NCBI GenBank assembly: GCA_012963885.1
Contig: DTUY01000182.1
Coordinates: 1 to 64,000, forward strand
DNA length: 64,000 nucleotides
Source of the DNA: Candidatus Poribacteria bacterium
Lineage (GTDB): Bacteria > Poribacteria > WGA-4E > UBA9662
Direction of reading: 5' to 3'
Part shown: positions 16,876 through 26,322 of the stretch, piece after piece
Layout: the number at the start of each line of letters is the position of its first letter
Position numbering within the stretch: the first letter of the stretch is position 1
Notes under the pieces: generated by a model
The model's input: only the letters and a program-made list of their open reading frames with translations
Databases searched by the model: none
What the model was told of the DNA's origin: nothing
Program-made: the position numbers and the translations under genes

Positions 16876-18381
16876 ATGGTTCAATACAATAGAAAATGCA
16901 CTATTTCAATTGTTGCTTTAACTGCAATTGCGGTGGTTTCAGTTCTCCTCTTCAATACTATTGGCAAAAGTGCACTAAGTGGTCGTGAAGAAAGAATAAC
17001 GACCATGACGCTGATTAATAAACTGAATGAAGCAATAGCAAAAGCGGAAACCTTTTATTACAAAGATGTAGACCGCCAGAAAATTTACGAAGGTGCAGTT
17101 AAAGGTGCACTGGCGGCGCTTGGTGATCCTTATTCTTTTTATCAATCCCCAGAGTCCTTTCAACGTGAACGCGAAGATCTCATTACTGCTAAATTCGGTG
17201 GATTAGGAATCCGAATTTATGTGGACAAAGGTTTGGTGAAAATTTTATCCGTCTTACCTTATACTCCGGCAATGAAAGCGGGCCTACAAGCAGGTGATTA
17301 CATTACCAAGATCGGGGGAGAAGCAATTAACATTGGAATTACAAGTGGTAAAACACTTAATGATGTCGTTAGCATTCTCAGGGGAAGAATTGGAACCAAA
17401 GTCACAATTTCGATTCACCGTCGAGGAAGTTCTGATCCCTTCGATGTCACTTTAACACGTGGAGAAATCAAAACTGATAGTGTTGAAAAGGCTATGGTTA
17501 ACGATGAAATTGCCTATATACGAATTACCAACTTTACTGGACGAACTAATGAAGAATTCCACCAAGCCATGATGGATCTTTTTAATTCAGGTAATATAAA
17601 ACCCAAAGCACTAATTTTAGATCTCCGTAATAATCCTGGTGGCCTTCTTGACTCGGCCTATTATGTCTCAGATGCTCTTATTTCTGAGGGGATGATTGTT
17701 TCGACCAGAGGGCGTCATCCCCAGTCTAATAAAGAATATAAATCTAAATCAAAAACCCTTTGTCCAGACGATGTAGAACTTGTTGTGCTGATAAACGAAT
17801 ACAGTGCAAGCGGATCAGAGATAGTGGCAGGGGCAATTAAGGACCATATTCGTGGTGTTCTTCTGGGGAAAAAAACTTTTGGCAAGGGTGTTGTTCAACA
17901 ACGCATCCCTTTAAAGCATGGAGGGGCGGTATCATTAACCATTTCAACCTATTACACTCCAAACGGCACTTCAATTAATGAGAAAGGTATTGAACCACAA
18001 ATTGATATTGATGCAACAAAACTCGAAATAGCGGATGCTGAGATGCGACAGAAAATGCGTAATGGTCGTTATGTGAATGATTTTGTTGAAGCGTGGATTG
18101 AAGAGGAAGAAAAGATCACTGGAAAGACACCTCAGGATTTTTCAAAACTTGAGGCTAATCTCAGTCCACTATTTGAAATACTAAAACAAAATAATATATC
18201 ATTGCGCGCGGATTTAGTAAAGCTAGATGCTAAACGGGTTTTTAATAATAATGTTGGAATATATCAGCTAATTGATCTTGATCATGATAACCAGCTTGTA
18301 AAAGCAATTCGTATTATCGAAACTGGTGAGGTCCAGAAATTAATTGCATCAAAGATCGCAGGTGCCACAGCCGATTTGTGA
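16876..18381 (+). CDS. ctpA: C-terminal processing peptidase, S41 family
   Basis: 501 residues: an N-terminal signal anchor (about 8-27), a PDZ domain (about 100-185) with the carboxylate-binding GGLGI loop, and the S41 protease core with the Ser region YSASGSEIVAGA (309-320) and the Lys in TFGKGVVQ (K337). CtpA-type enzymes trim exported proteins at the C terminus in the periplasm. The roughly 100 residues after the core are a family-variable tail. Own promoter upstream (16806-16835). Followed after 210 bases by the MBL hydrolase gene. Confidence 0.93.
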   Translation: MVQYNRKCTISIVALTAIAVVSVLLFNTIGKSALSGREERITTMTLINKLNEAIAKAETFYYKDVDRQKIYEGAVKGALAALGDPYSFYQSPESFQREREDLITAKFGGLGIRIYVDKGLVKILSVLPYTPAMKAGLQAGDYITKIGGEAINIGITSGKTLNDVVSILRGRIGTKVTISIHRRGSSDPFDVTLTRGEIKTDSVEKAMVNDEIAYIRITNFTGRTNEEFHQAMMDLFNSGNIKPKALILDLRNNPGGLLDSAYYVSDALISEGMIVSTRGRHPQSNKEYKSKSKTLCPDDVELVVLINEYSASGSEIVAGAIKDHIRGVLLGKKTFGKGVVQQRIPLKHGGAVSLTISTYYTPNGTSINEKGIEPQIDIDATKLEIADAEMRQKMRNGRYVNDFVEAWIEEEEKITGKTPQDFSKLEANLSPLFEILKQNNISLRADLVKLDAKRVFNNNVGIYQLIDLDHDNQLVKAIRIIETGEVQKLIASKIAGATADL

Positions 18382-18591
18382 GTTGGCGGTCTCGATACGG
18401 TACATAATATTCCTGTTGGATCTATCGAAGTCATTTTCCGGAATATTGGCAGGCAAGGCGTCCAGTGTTGTAACTAGTTTCACTCCTGAGTCCCGCATTA
18501 AAGACATTCCTACTGAATTTCAATCTTGTAGACTTATTAGACTCATGTCTGTAAAGCATGAGCTGTGTTGAGGATACGACTAAATATTATT

Positions 18592-19413
18592 ATGAAATTA
18601 CAGTTTGTAATGTTAGGAAGTGGCGCGGTACGGGATAATCCGCACCGAGGTGGTCCATCGCAAATACTGAATATTGATAATGAGATCCTCATGTTCGATT
18701 GTGGTCGGTCAGCTAGCACCAACCTTGCTCGGACAGGAATAGGATGTGAGGCAGTAGATCGGTTGTTCCTAACACACCTACATTTTGATCATATTGTGGA
18801 TGTTCCTTATTTAGTGTTTGTAGGCTGGATAAAGAAACGAAAAAATCGGTTGCAGATTTATGGTCCAAATGGAACTAAAGATTTTGTAACAAAGATTATT
18901 CGACCGCCTTTTCAGCAAGATATTGAAAGTCGCTTGAAGCATGGGAAGGACATTACGTTATTAGATCCAGTGGTGTATGAAGTGCATCAGGCCAGCCAAT
19001 TTCTCCTAGCCAATAGATACCAAATATCTTCAACATTTATTGATCACGCTGGAATCCCTACCTTAGCTTATCGAATAAACGTAGGAAATAAACGAATCGT
19101 TATTACAGGAGATGGAATCCCTGATGAAAAATTCCCTGAGTTTTGTCACGGAGCTGACCTGCTATCTATTGAATGTTCAGGAACATCCGAATTCTTAGAT
19201 CAACAAGCGTGGGGTAGTTGGCATATCGGGCCGGCAGATATTGCTCAAATTGCGTCGGAGGCGGGAATAAAGATAGTGATCATCAAGCATTTGGTGATTG
19301 AAGATATTACAGGGGACCGTACAATTGGTAATTCGATGGCCAAACAGATTCAATCACATTACAGTGGAGAAGTGATAGTTGCAGAGGATGGATTAACAAT
19401 CAATCTAAGCTAA
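18592..19413 (+). CDS. MBL-fold metallo-hydrolase, RNase Z-like
   Basis: 273 residues from ATG 18592 (frame opens at TTG 18565, but the conserved core begins MKLQFVMLGSG). The metal-binding motif LTHLHFDH (HxHxDH) and a late His in IIKHLVIE are present, as in RNase Z/arylsulfatase-type enzymes acting on phosphodiesters or sulfates. The flexible-arm insert of true tRNase Z is not obvious, so the substrate is left open. No close partner gene. Confidence 0.82.
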   Translation: MKLQFVMLGSGAVRDNPHRGGPSQILNIDNEILMFDCGRSASTNLARTGIGCEAVDRLFLTHLHFDHIVDVPYLVFVGWIKKRKNRLQIYGPNGTKDFVTKIIRPPFQQDIESRLKHGKDITLLDPVVYEVHQASQFLLANRYQISSTFIDHAGIPTLAYRINVGNKRIVITGDGIPDEKFPEFCHGADLLSIECSGTSEFLDQQAWGSWHIGPADIAQIASEAGIKIVIIKHLVIEDITGDRTIGNSMAKQIQSHYSGEVIVAEDGLTINLS

Positions 19414-19578
19414 ATGTAGATGGATTAGACAAATTCAGTACTGAACTTTACTGCGACATACTTAGAGAATCCAACAAATTGCTTATAATTAATAGGCACG
19501 AGCTAGAACAAATTTTTATGATCTGATGTTGTGCCAATTAGCTGATTTAAGGAAACACGCATTCCGTTTTTTCTAACT

Positions 19579-19806
19579 ATGAAATTCTTCGGTGCTATTG
19601 ATGCTTACCACCAGTTTCGTAAAGTCCTAATTGATACGTCATTTTTTGAGAGGAATGCTGTTCATGAAATGAGTCAATCCTTTCATGTATACGTAAACCG
19701 AAAGTGGGGTGGGGTTTCAAAGGAAATTATTCTCTTAATGATGATTTGTGTAATAGGGATCCTAGGATATATTCTGAAAATTTATAAAGTGAAGAAGATA
19801 AAATAG
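19579..19806 (+). CDS. Small hypothetical protein with one C-terminal membrane helix
   Basis: A 75-residue frame with one hydrophobic segment (about 48-67) followed by a Lys-rich end, consistent with a tail-anchored protein, positive side inside. No family recognised and no clear ribosome site. It lies 52 bases upstream of the pyruvate kinase gene on the same strand. Could be a chance ORF. Confidence 0.35.
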   Translation: MKFFGAIDAYHQFRKVLIDTSFFERNAVHEMSQSFHVYVNRKWGGVSKEIILLMMICVIGILGYILKIYKVKKIK

Positions 19807-19858
19807 TATCTACACATTTTTGTTAAATCCATTGGAGAGCAATTGAAGATATTTTTAG

Positions 19859-21277
19859 ATGGATAGTAAACGTACGAAAATTGTCTGTACCATCGGTCCT
19901 GCTAGTAAGTCGGTTGAGCTGATTAAATCACTGGTTGTTTCAGGCATGGATATGGCCCGAGTTTCATTTTCGCACGGAACACATGCTGATCATGCTGAAA
20001 CCATTAAGAATATTAAAACAGCAGAAACGCTGTTAGATATGAGGATTCCAATCCTGCAGGATCTTTCTGGACCGAAAGTGCGGATTGGTGCGTTTGAGTC
20101 AGGCTCAGTTGAACTCGTCGAGGCCTCTCAATTTGCACTGATGGCTGAACAGATTGTTGGTGACGCAACCAAAGTGTCGGTCAATTCACCTGAATTCATC
20201 AATGCACTGTCTGCTGGAGATCAAATATTATTAGCAGATGGAGAGATTCAACTTCAAGTAAGATCAACTGCGACAACCCATGTCGATTGCGTAGTGGTTG
20301 CTGGTGGAGAATTAAGTTCAAAGAAAGGAATTACTGTGCCTGGAATTGGACTTGACGTAGCAATTCCAACCCCAAAGGATATTGAGGACCTTCTATTTGG
20401 CAAAGAACTTGGTGTGGATTGGATTGCCCAATCTTTTGTTCGAAATGTGGATGATGTGAAAAATCTTAAATCGATTCTCGATCAATATAAGTTTGATATC
20501 CCGGTGATTGTCAAACTGGAGAAGCGGGAAGCTCTTGACGAGCTGGAAGGTATTATTTCAGAAGCCGACGGTGTCATGATTGCCAGAGGAGATCTAGGCC
20601 TAGAAATTCCTCTGCAAGAAGTCCCCGCCGTTCAAAAAAAAATAACAAAATTAACAAACGATCGGGGCAAACCTGTTATCACCGCAACTCAGATGCTTGA
20701 ATCTATGGTTCATAATCCGCGACCGACACGGGCCGAAGTTACCGACATTGCAAATGCAATTATAGATGGAACCTCGGCACTGATGCTTTCTGCTGAAACT
20801 GCAATCGGTAAATATCCAACGGCATCAGTTAAGATGATGAAAGAAGTTGCTTTGGCAACCGAGTCAAAAATTGATTATCTGGAGTCCTTCAAACGCCAGC
20901 CGATTACTATCGGCGATAAGATTCCAGACGCTATTGTCCATTCAGCCTGTCACACTGCCTTGGAAATAGGGGCTAAGCTTATCATTTGTTGCACTCGCTA
21001 TGGTGACACAGCAAGGCAGGTTTCCAAGTATAGGCCATCTGCCAAGATTGCTGTTGTCAGTCCATACGAGCAAACTTTACGGAAGTCCATGCTTTATTGG
21101 GGAACATCTGCTGTTACGACTAGGTATATTGAAAGTATTGATCAAATGATTAATGAATCGAAAGCAAGCATCTTAAAAGCTGGCCTTGGTTACTCAGGAG
21201 ACAGAGTCGTAATTGTTGGTGGAATGCCAGTTGGATACTCTAGCTCAACAAACATGCTCAAAGCTGATATACTCTAG
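19859..21277 (+). CDS. pyk: Pyruvate kinase
   Basis: 472 residues, the standard bacterial size without an extra C-terminal PEP-utiliser domain. Recognised by the N-terminal KIVCTIGPAS, the catalytic VIVKLEKREALDEL with the active-site Lys, GVMIARGDLGLEIP and ITATQMLESM. It catalyses the last step of glycolysis, PEP plus ADP to pyruvate and ATP. Stands alone; ribosome site weak (GAAGA). Confidence 0.97.
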   Translation: MDSKRTKIVCTIGPASKSVELIKSLVVSGMDMARVSFSHGTHADHAETIKNIKTAETLLDMRIPILQDLSGPKVRIGAFESGSVELVEASQFALMAEQIVGDATKVSVNSPEFINALSAGDQILLADGEIQLQVRSTATTHVDCVVVAGGELSSKKGITVPGIGLDVAIPTPKDIEDLLFGKELGVDWIAQSFVRNVDDVKNLKSILDQYKFDIPVIVKLEKREALDELEGIISEADGVMIARGDLGLEIPLQEVPAVQKKITKLTNDRGKPVITATQMLESMVHNPRPTRAEVTDIANAIIDGTSALMLSAETAIGKYPTASVKMMKEVALATESKIDYLESFKRQPITIGDKIPDAIVHSACHTALEIGAKLIICCTRYGDTARQVSKYRPSAKIAVVSPYEQTLRKSMLYWGTSAVTTRYIESIDQMINESKASILKAGLGYSGDRVVIVGGMPVGYSSSTNMLKADIL

Positions 21278-21302
21278 CAAAAGAATGGTTGCCTGCTATC
21301 AA

Positions 21303-21333
21303 AACCAACCTGTTTTATGTTTAGATGTTGGTT
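21303..21333 (+). terminator. Possible transcription stop hairpin after pyk
   Basis: A 7-bp inverted repeat, AACCAAC (21303-21309) and GTTGGTT (21327-21333), lies 26 bases after the pyruvate kinase stop codon. The loop is 17 bases and no T-run follows, so a rho-independent terminator is uncertain. Confidence 0.25.
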
Positions 21334-21513
21334 CCTGCCCAACCTTATTTCCCTTCCATGCCTAGAATCTCAGAATCAACGACAGTTAGTCTTTAGTCAA
21401 GGGACCATAGATCCCTCAGAAACCTCTTAGATTGACTCTTATGACGACGATACCAGGGAACTAACGAACGTACATACACAATTGCTTTACGATAACAATT
21501 TTTCAGTCAGAAA

Positions 21514-21672
21514 TTGGCAGAGACGAAACCCATCAAGGAACTGATTAAAGTCATGGCTATACTGCAAAGTAAGATAAAAATTCTGGAGATTAAGGCCGTG
21601 GTTGAATCCAAGAGCCTCCTCAATCCGGAACAACTAAAACACCTTATTTACCAATCGAAAGAGGCTCATTAA
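21514..21672 (+). pseudogene. Remnant resembling the C terminus of a Spy/CpxP-like periplasmic protein
   Basis: In one frame 21514-21672 reads KPIKELIKVMAILQSKIKIL, then LEIKAVVESKSLLNPEQLKH and a stop. The amphipathic helix with a late L-x-PEQ segment resembles the C-terminal LTXXQ-type region of Spy/CpxP or zinc-resistance-like proteins. The frame is closed just upstream by TAA with no good start, so this is most likely a gene tail. The rest of 21278-21856 shows nothing recognisable. Confidence 0.35.
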
Positions 21673-21856
21673 ACTGAAGGGGAAACACAGATAAATCGGT
21701 GTGGTCGTAGGTCTTCAATTTGTCGGTAGTTTCTGCGTTAGAAATAAGGAGTAATCGTTCCAACTGATGCCATTGTGGCTCAAGTTGGTTTGTTGTGTTA
21801 AGTTAAAACTAAAATACAATAAGATTCAAACGCTTATCGCTTATAAGTAGAATATC

Positions 21857-23032
21857 ATGGTTAAGAAATCAGTTGTCGTGTTGCTAGTGCTGATGGTTTT
21901 CTTCTGCTGCCTCTTTCAAACACAATTGAGGAGTGAAGATAATAATGTCCAATCCCAAAAAATCCTTAACCAAGCTCTTCAACACTATGAAGACGATCAT
22001 TTGATACAAGCATTGATCAAGTTTAAACAAGCACAAAACCTAGCACCAAATTCAGCCATGCCTTATGTGGGTCTGGGATTGATCTATGCAACGCAAAACC
22101 ATCTGGATAAAGGGATTGAAGCGATGCAGAAAGCGCTATCTATCCAGCCAGATTTGGCTGTCGCACACCAGGAACTTGGTTCCCTTTTCTGGCGAAAGCG
22201 GGAGTTTAATCTAGCTGAGACCTACTATCGGCAGGCAATTTCGTTGAATTCAAAGATGGTGTTGGCGTATATGGGACTAGGACTAAATTTCGTGTCACAA
22301 CGCAATTTTACTAACGCAATGGTACAGTTCCGACAGGCGATTAAAGTCGAACCCACACTACACGCTCCATATCACAGCTTAGGACAGACCTATGCATGGA
22401 TGGGGGATCTGTCTAAAGCGGTTGAGATGTACCAAACCGCAATTCAGTTGGAACCAAACCGAATCGAGTCTTACTATGAACTCGGCGTTACCTACATGCG
22501 TCTTAAAGATTACCCGAAGGCTATCACTGTTTTGGAAAAGGTTGTTGCGTTGAAGCCTCGACATAAGTCGGCTCACTACAATCTAGCAAAGGCTTATGCC
22601 AAAGTCGGCAGAAAACAGCTTGCTGAAACGGAAACTAGGTTGTTCGAAGCCTGGCATCAGGTTGATGAGAAAATCAAACCTTATAGTCGCAGACTGCAAG
22701 GCAACCCAGAAGATTTGCAAGCGCGATACGCTATGGTACAAATTTATCAGAAACATGGTTGGTTGCAGGAGGCTGAAGAGCAATGCCAGTTGATGCTTTC
22801 AATCCAATCAGATTTCATCCCCGCTTACGTTGCCTTAGTTGAGACTCATATATCGCAGAAACGGTTTCAGAACGCCTATTTTTGGGCGAAGCAACTGACT
22901 CAGATCCGTCCCAAACTCGCCTTGGGATATTCCTATCTGGGCTTAACCTCCGTTGAACTTGAACGGGTTGATTCGGCTATTGAGGCGTATCAGAAAGCCA
23001 TTGAGCTTGAACTGGATTCACCCAAAGTATAA
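21857..23032 (+). CDS. Secreted or membrane-anchored TPR-repeat protein
   Basis: 391 residues: an N-terminal signal sequence (about 5-24, VVVLLVLMVFFCCLF) followed by at least eight tetratricopeptide repeats (about 35-390) with the usual 34-residue pattern ending in P at turn positions (for example SIQPDLAVAHQELGSLFW). TPR arrays mediate protein-protein contacts; partner unknown. The protein ends inside a repeat (AIELELDSPKV) with no capping helix, and the DNA beyond is a graveyard of broken genes, so a C-terminal truncation is possible. Confidence 0.78.
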   Translation: MVKKSVVVLLVLMVFFCCLFQTQLRSEDNNVQSQKILNQALQHYEDDHLIQALIKFKQAQNLAPNSAMPYVGLGLIYATQNHLDKGIEAMQKALSIQPDLAVAHQELGSLFWRKREFNLAETYYRQAISLNSKMVLAYMGLGLNFVSQRNFTNAMVQFRQAIKVEPTLHAPYHSLGQTYAWMGDLSKAVEMYQTAIQLEPNRIESYYELGVTYMRLKDYPKAITVLEKVVALKPRHKSAHYNLAKAYAKVGRKQLAETETRLFEAWHQVDEKIKPYSRRLQGNPEDLQARYAMVQIYQKHGWLQEAEEQCQLMLSIQSDFIPAYVALVETHISQKRFQNAYFWAKQLTQIRPKLALGYSYLGLTSVELERVDSAIEAYQKAIELELDSPKV

Positions 23033-23040
23033 GTGTATCC

Positions 23041-23466
23041 CCATTCACCCTCTCCCAAACAGACCAAATCCCATTCTTCTTTTGTGCTATTCCATACCAT
23101 CTTATCGATTCTGACGTTTTCCCTCAGCTGAAGGGCAACCATATCAAGCTACTGTTGGTGATTGACAGGTATCGCAACTTGAAATTGAAGCAACGCAAGT
23201 TTGATCAGGTACTTTTGTCAGGCTGGACTATTTCAATTTCACAGCAAGTTCTAGCCGATAAATGTAAATTACAGCGACCCACTGTAAAATTGAAGAATTG
23301 ATTGATTTGGGTTTACTGGAAAAGGAACTGGTGGGTAGATCCAAGAAGTACAGATACCGCTTAACCTTCTATGATGTGACTTCAAAACAAGTTTGGGAAA
23401 TGCAGTCCAATGGTATCCAAGATGAAGAAATTCATCGAATAATGAATAATCCAACCAAATTACAAC
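23041..23466 (+). pseudogene. Frameshifted winged-helix (HTH) DNA-binding protein remnant
   Basis: From 23041 to about 23289 one frame reads through IPYHLIDSDVFPQLKGN and SISQQVLADKCKLQRPTV, an N-terminal domain plus recognition helix like replication/plasmid-type winged-helix proteins. At an A4 run (23286-23289) the homology jumps by one base into the frame KIEELIDLGLLEKELVGRSK, which is the wing, and continues to about 23466. Neither half alone makes a domain; joined they do. No start codon is evident and the C-terminal part runs into the broken P-loop gene from the other strand. Confidence 0.6.
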
Positions 23467-23730
23467 TTGGGTTTTCTCCCATTCGATTGGGATTGTACGA
23501 GTGTAATTACCATCTAAGGCCCAAGACTGACGCGAAAGTTCATCAGAAGATAACTTTGAAAAGAACATATCTTCGTCAGGCTCCTGCAGTTTTGTTCCTA
23601 GAAAATCGTATCCATTTCAATGCAGGGAATAGCAAGGACATTTGATAATGCTTGACCGAAGGTTGATTTCCCGCTGCCACTTGCACCAACGACATTGATT
23701 CGATTGAATTGTTTTTTTTAGTTGATTCAT
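23433..23730 (-). pseudogene. Broken P-loop kinase gene (topology-modulation/adenylate kinase-like)
   Basis: Minus strand from ATG 23730. MNQLKK is followed by an A8 run where one extra A breaks the frame; the frame then reads RINVVGASGSGKSTFGQALS (Walker A) and IPCIEMDTIF, hits TAG where relatives have Trp, shifts again by one base, and continues QEPDEDMFFSKLSSDEL, WALDGNYTRT and VVIWLDYS. These are the ordered motifs of the FlaR/topology-modulation small kinases. Three independent lesions make this a true pseudogene. Homology stops at about 23433, next to the end of the plus-strand winged-helix remnant. Confidence 0.75.
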
Positions 23731-24415
23731 TTTATCAATGATAGTAATTTGGATTTGAGAAATAAGTCTAGGTATGAGTGATTGGAGATAGCTTGTACTT
23801 AAATACCAAAACCACGTACCAGTTTTTTTATCATCTGGAAATTATTTTTGCAAATTGCCTAGCTGTCGGTAGACATGGTGTCGGATCTTCCAGCCGAGCG
23901 CCGTTTGCCCTGCCTTCCAATACGAAAGGAACCAATTTTACATCTATCGTTTTTCTTAATAAAGATATCCTTACTCTATGGATGATACAGATTATATCTT
24001 GTATGCCAGATTAGGATTCATCCAAGGAACAACTCGACTACGCTGAAGAGATCGACAACGGGAGTGCTGTCCAACGTTTTTCTCCATCCCCCAATCAAAT
24101 CAATGTTTCTCTAAGATTGCCAATCAAGGACCATTCCAAAACGTCGTGGTATTGATGTCCCAGCGTCTGACGGCTTTGGCAGTGATTCGATCGACACGTT
24201 CATGAAGCTAGTACCGTGTTTCTCATGGAACAATCATGTCTCAGGTTCAATGATCGTCTGGATACCGCGCCAAAAGACCATCATCCCTAAAAATTGAGAA
24301 GGGTGCGTGAGATCTAGATAGTGGAAGACTTGGCGAGTTTATTCTGTTTCACCATTTTATGGCTCCAATTTCCCAGAAGGGAAACACCATGGAACCCAGT
24401 TAGGAGGGGAACCTT
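23731..24415. other. Gene-free stretch before the mannonate dehydratase-like gene
   Basis: No intact frame with a recognisable family was found; short frames at 23778-24014 do not resemble known proteins. The region is probably more decayed coding DNA. At its end a perfect 6-bp hairpin TTTCCC-AGAA-GGGAAA (24369-24384) precedes the ribosome site of the next gene and could affect its expression. Confidence 0.5.
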
Positions 24416-25384
24416 ATGAAATCCAAAATGCAACTTGGTTTATACCAGTTCAGTCAGTTGAACCAAGAGTGGCTAACTTTCACCAAACAATTAGGCATAG
24501 AGAAGGCAGTTATTGCAAATCCGAAACTCCCGGGCGAAGGTCACTGGGAGTTCATCGACCTGCTGCGGTTGCGAACGACGATCGAAGATGCCGGACTGAT
24601 GGTTGGTTCCATAGAAAATGTTCCAATTTCTTTCTACGACAAGATCATGCTTGGTCTTCCCGAGAGAGATGAACAGATTGAGAATATGGCCATCACAATT
24701 CGCAACATGGGCAGGGCTGGCATCAAAATCCTCGGATACCATTGGATGCCCAACGGTGTTTGGCGAACTTCATGGACTACACCCACTCGAGGAGGCGCAA
24801 GCGTTACCAGTTTTGATTATGACTTGGTGCAAAACGCACCGCTTTCACATGGGAAGGTCTTTACCGAAGCAGAGATGTGGGAATACTACGAATACTATAT
24901 GGAAGCAATCCTACCAGTTGCCGAGGAAGCCAATGTTAAGCTGGCACTTCACCCTGACGATCCGCCGGTAGAATCTCTGGCTGGGATTCCACGTCTTTTC
25001 CGTAGCTTTGAAGGTTTTAAACGAGGAATGGAGATTGGCAATAGTCCCATGCACGGGCTGAATTTTTGCGTCGGTTCTTGGTCTGAAATGGGACCTGATG
25101 TACTGGATGCCATCCAATATTTCGGTCAACAAAGCAGAATTTTCTACGTTCACTTTCGGGATGTTCAAGGTACTGTTCCCAAGTTCTCTGAAAGTTTTGT
25201 CAATGAAGGGAACTGCGACATGCTTCAGGTGATGAAAACATTGAAGAATGTTGGATTCGACGGTTTTATGATTCCCGATCATGTTCCACATATTATTGAT
25301 GATACCGAGTGGGAACACCGCGGGCGTGCCTATACCATCGGCTATATGACAGCTTTCCTTGAATTGCTGAACCTGGTAGCGTAA
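24416..25384 (+). CDS. Mannonate dehydratase-like protein (UxuA family, TIM barrel)
   Basis: 322 residues beginning KMQLGLYQF, with GIKILGYHWMPNGVWR, LALHPDDPP, FYVHFRDVQG and a late IPDHVPHI: the His/Asp metal-site pattern of UxuA within a xylose-isomerase-like barrel. UxuA dehydrates D-mannonate to 2-keto-3-deoxygluconate in glucuronate breakdown. It is shorter than typical UxuA (about 360-395), as are many of these homologues in marine heterotrophs, so the exact substrate may be another sugar acid. An AGGAGGGG ribosome site lies before the ATG. No other uronate gene is adjacent; related functions (UxaA-like, dehydrogenases) are elsewhere in the window. Confidence 0.83.
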   Translation: MKSKMQLGLYQFSQLNQEWLTFTKQLGIEKAVIANPKLPGEGHWEFIDLLRLRTTIEDAGLMVGSIENVPISFYDKIMLGLPERDEQIENMAITIRNMGRAGIKILGYHWMPNGVWRTSWTTPTRGGASVTSFDYDLVQNAPLSHGKVFTEAEMWEYYEYYMEAILPVAEEANVKLALHPDDPPVESLAGIPRLFRSFEGFKRGMEIGNSPMHGLNFCVGSWSEMGPDVLDAIQYFGQQSRIFYVHFRDVQGTVPKFSESFVNEGNCDMLQVMKTLKNVGFDGFMIPDHVPHIIDDTEWEHRGRAYTIGYMTAFLELLNLVA

Positions 25385-25564
25385 GGGTTATCATCAGAAT
25401 GAGTGGCTGATGTGATCCCTGACTGTAATCAGGTTTCGTTTTCCATAGGCGTCAACTCCAAACCAGATTGACAATGCAGAATAGTTCAGAAGTCCATTAG
25501 ATTTTAATAGTTTGATAATTTCAGATATCGAAACGGATGTCAGGACTTAATCGTTTTGATAAAT

Positions 25565-25960
25565 ATGGACATGATCGAACTTTTAACCACAAATCAAGCG
25601 GCTGAATTGCTAAAAATCACCCCTCGCGCTGTGGCTCGACGGATTAAGCAGCAACAACTGGACGCACAAAAGATCGGGCAATCATGGCTTGTTATTCTTG
25701 AATCAGTAAAGGCCCAGCCTGAATACCAATCCGACTCTCATTCGGGCAGATTCGGGCAAATCCGGACAACCCAGAAATGCTGGAACACCTTAAAACTGAA
25801 GATGGTCACTTAAGAAAACAGGTTGACTATATCCAAAGTGATCTATCCGAAAAAATCCCCTCAACTTGATCGTCTCCAACTCCAACTTGAGAGTGTGAAA
25901 AACACCATCCTTTACTCGGGCGTATACGCGCTAACCGGTATCATATCTACTATCCGAACC
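25565..25960 (+). pseudogene. Frameshifted excisionase/MerR-type HTH gene
   Basis: From ATG 25565 the frame encodes an intact helix-turn-helix domain of the excisionase type (LLTTNQAAELLKITPRAVAR, then QKIGQSWLV). At about 25755-25770, in a repeated TTCGGGCA tract, coding potential moves to another frame (NPDNPEMLEHLKTEDGHLRK), which ends in TGA and then reappears in a third frame (QLDRLQLQLESVK), the coiled coil expected at the C terminus. Two frameshifts; the 85-residue product of the first frame could still bind DNA. Such genes are common next to mobile regions. Confidence 0.6.
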
Positions 25961-26322
25961 TCTAATCGACTGAATCGTAAAACAGATATTGGTTATAAAG
26001 CCTTATTTTATACTCACTATTACATGCATTATAGCTGAACTGATAAACTCATCGGTATTTTACAGTAGAGACCATAGCGATTGTCGGAACTATATTCGTC
26101 ATCGGCTGGATAACCTGATCTACCAACACAACACACTGCCTGATAGGACCAATCGCGATCAGGCATCGATCTGAACACTCGACTAGTCACGCGTACGAAT
26201 TCCGGAAGAAGTGTAGCAAAGCTTGCAGTGACTGTTTTCATTGTTTGTGTTAGTTTGACCTGCTTTTTAGGTTGAGGATAGAGTAGCTCCATCCTCAGGC
26301 CGGTCAGTCGAGCTATCAGAAG
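25961..26322. other. Stretch without a recognisable gene
   Basis: A minus-strand 87-codon frame (26029-26292) has no recognisable motif or good ribosome site and is likely chance. Nothing else is supported between the HTH remnant and the convergent ABC exporter gene. Confidence 0.4.

Noticed and set aside
26029-26292. 87-codon minus-strand frame
   Set aside because: No family resemblance, no ribosome site, lies in a decayed stretch.
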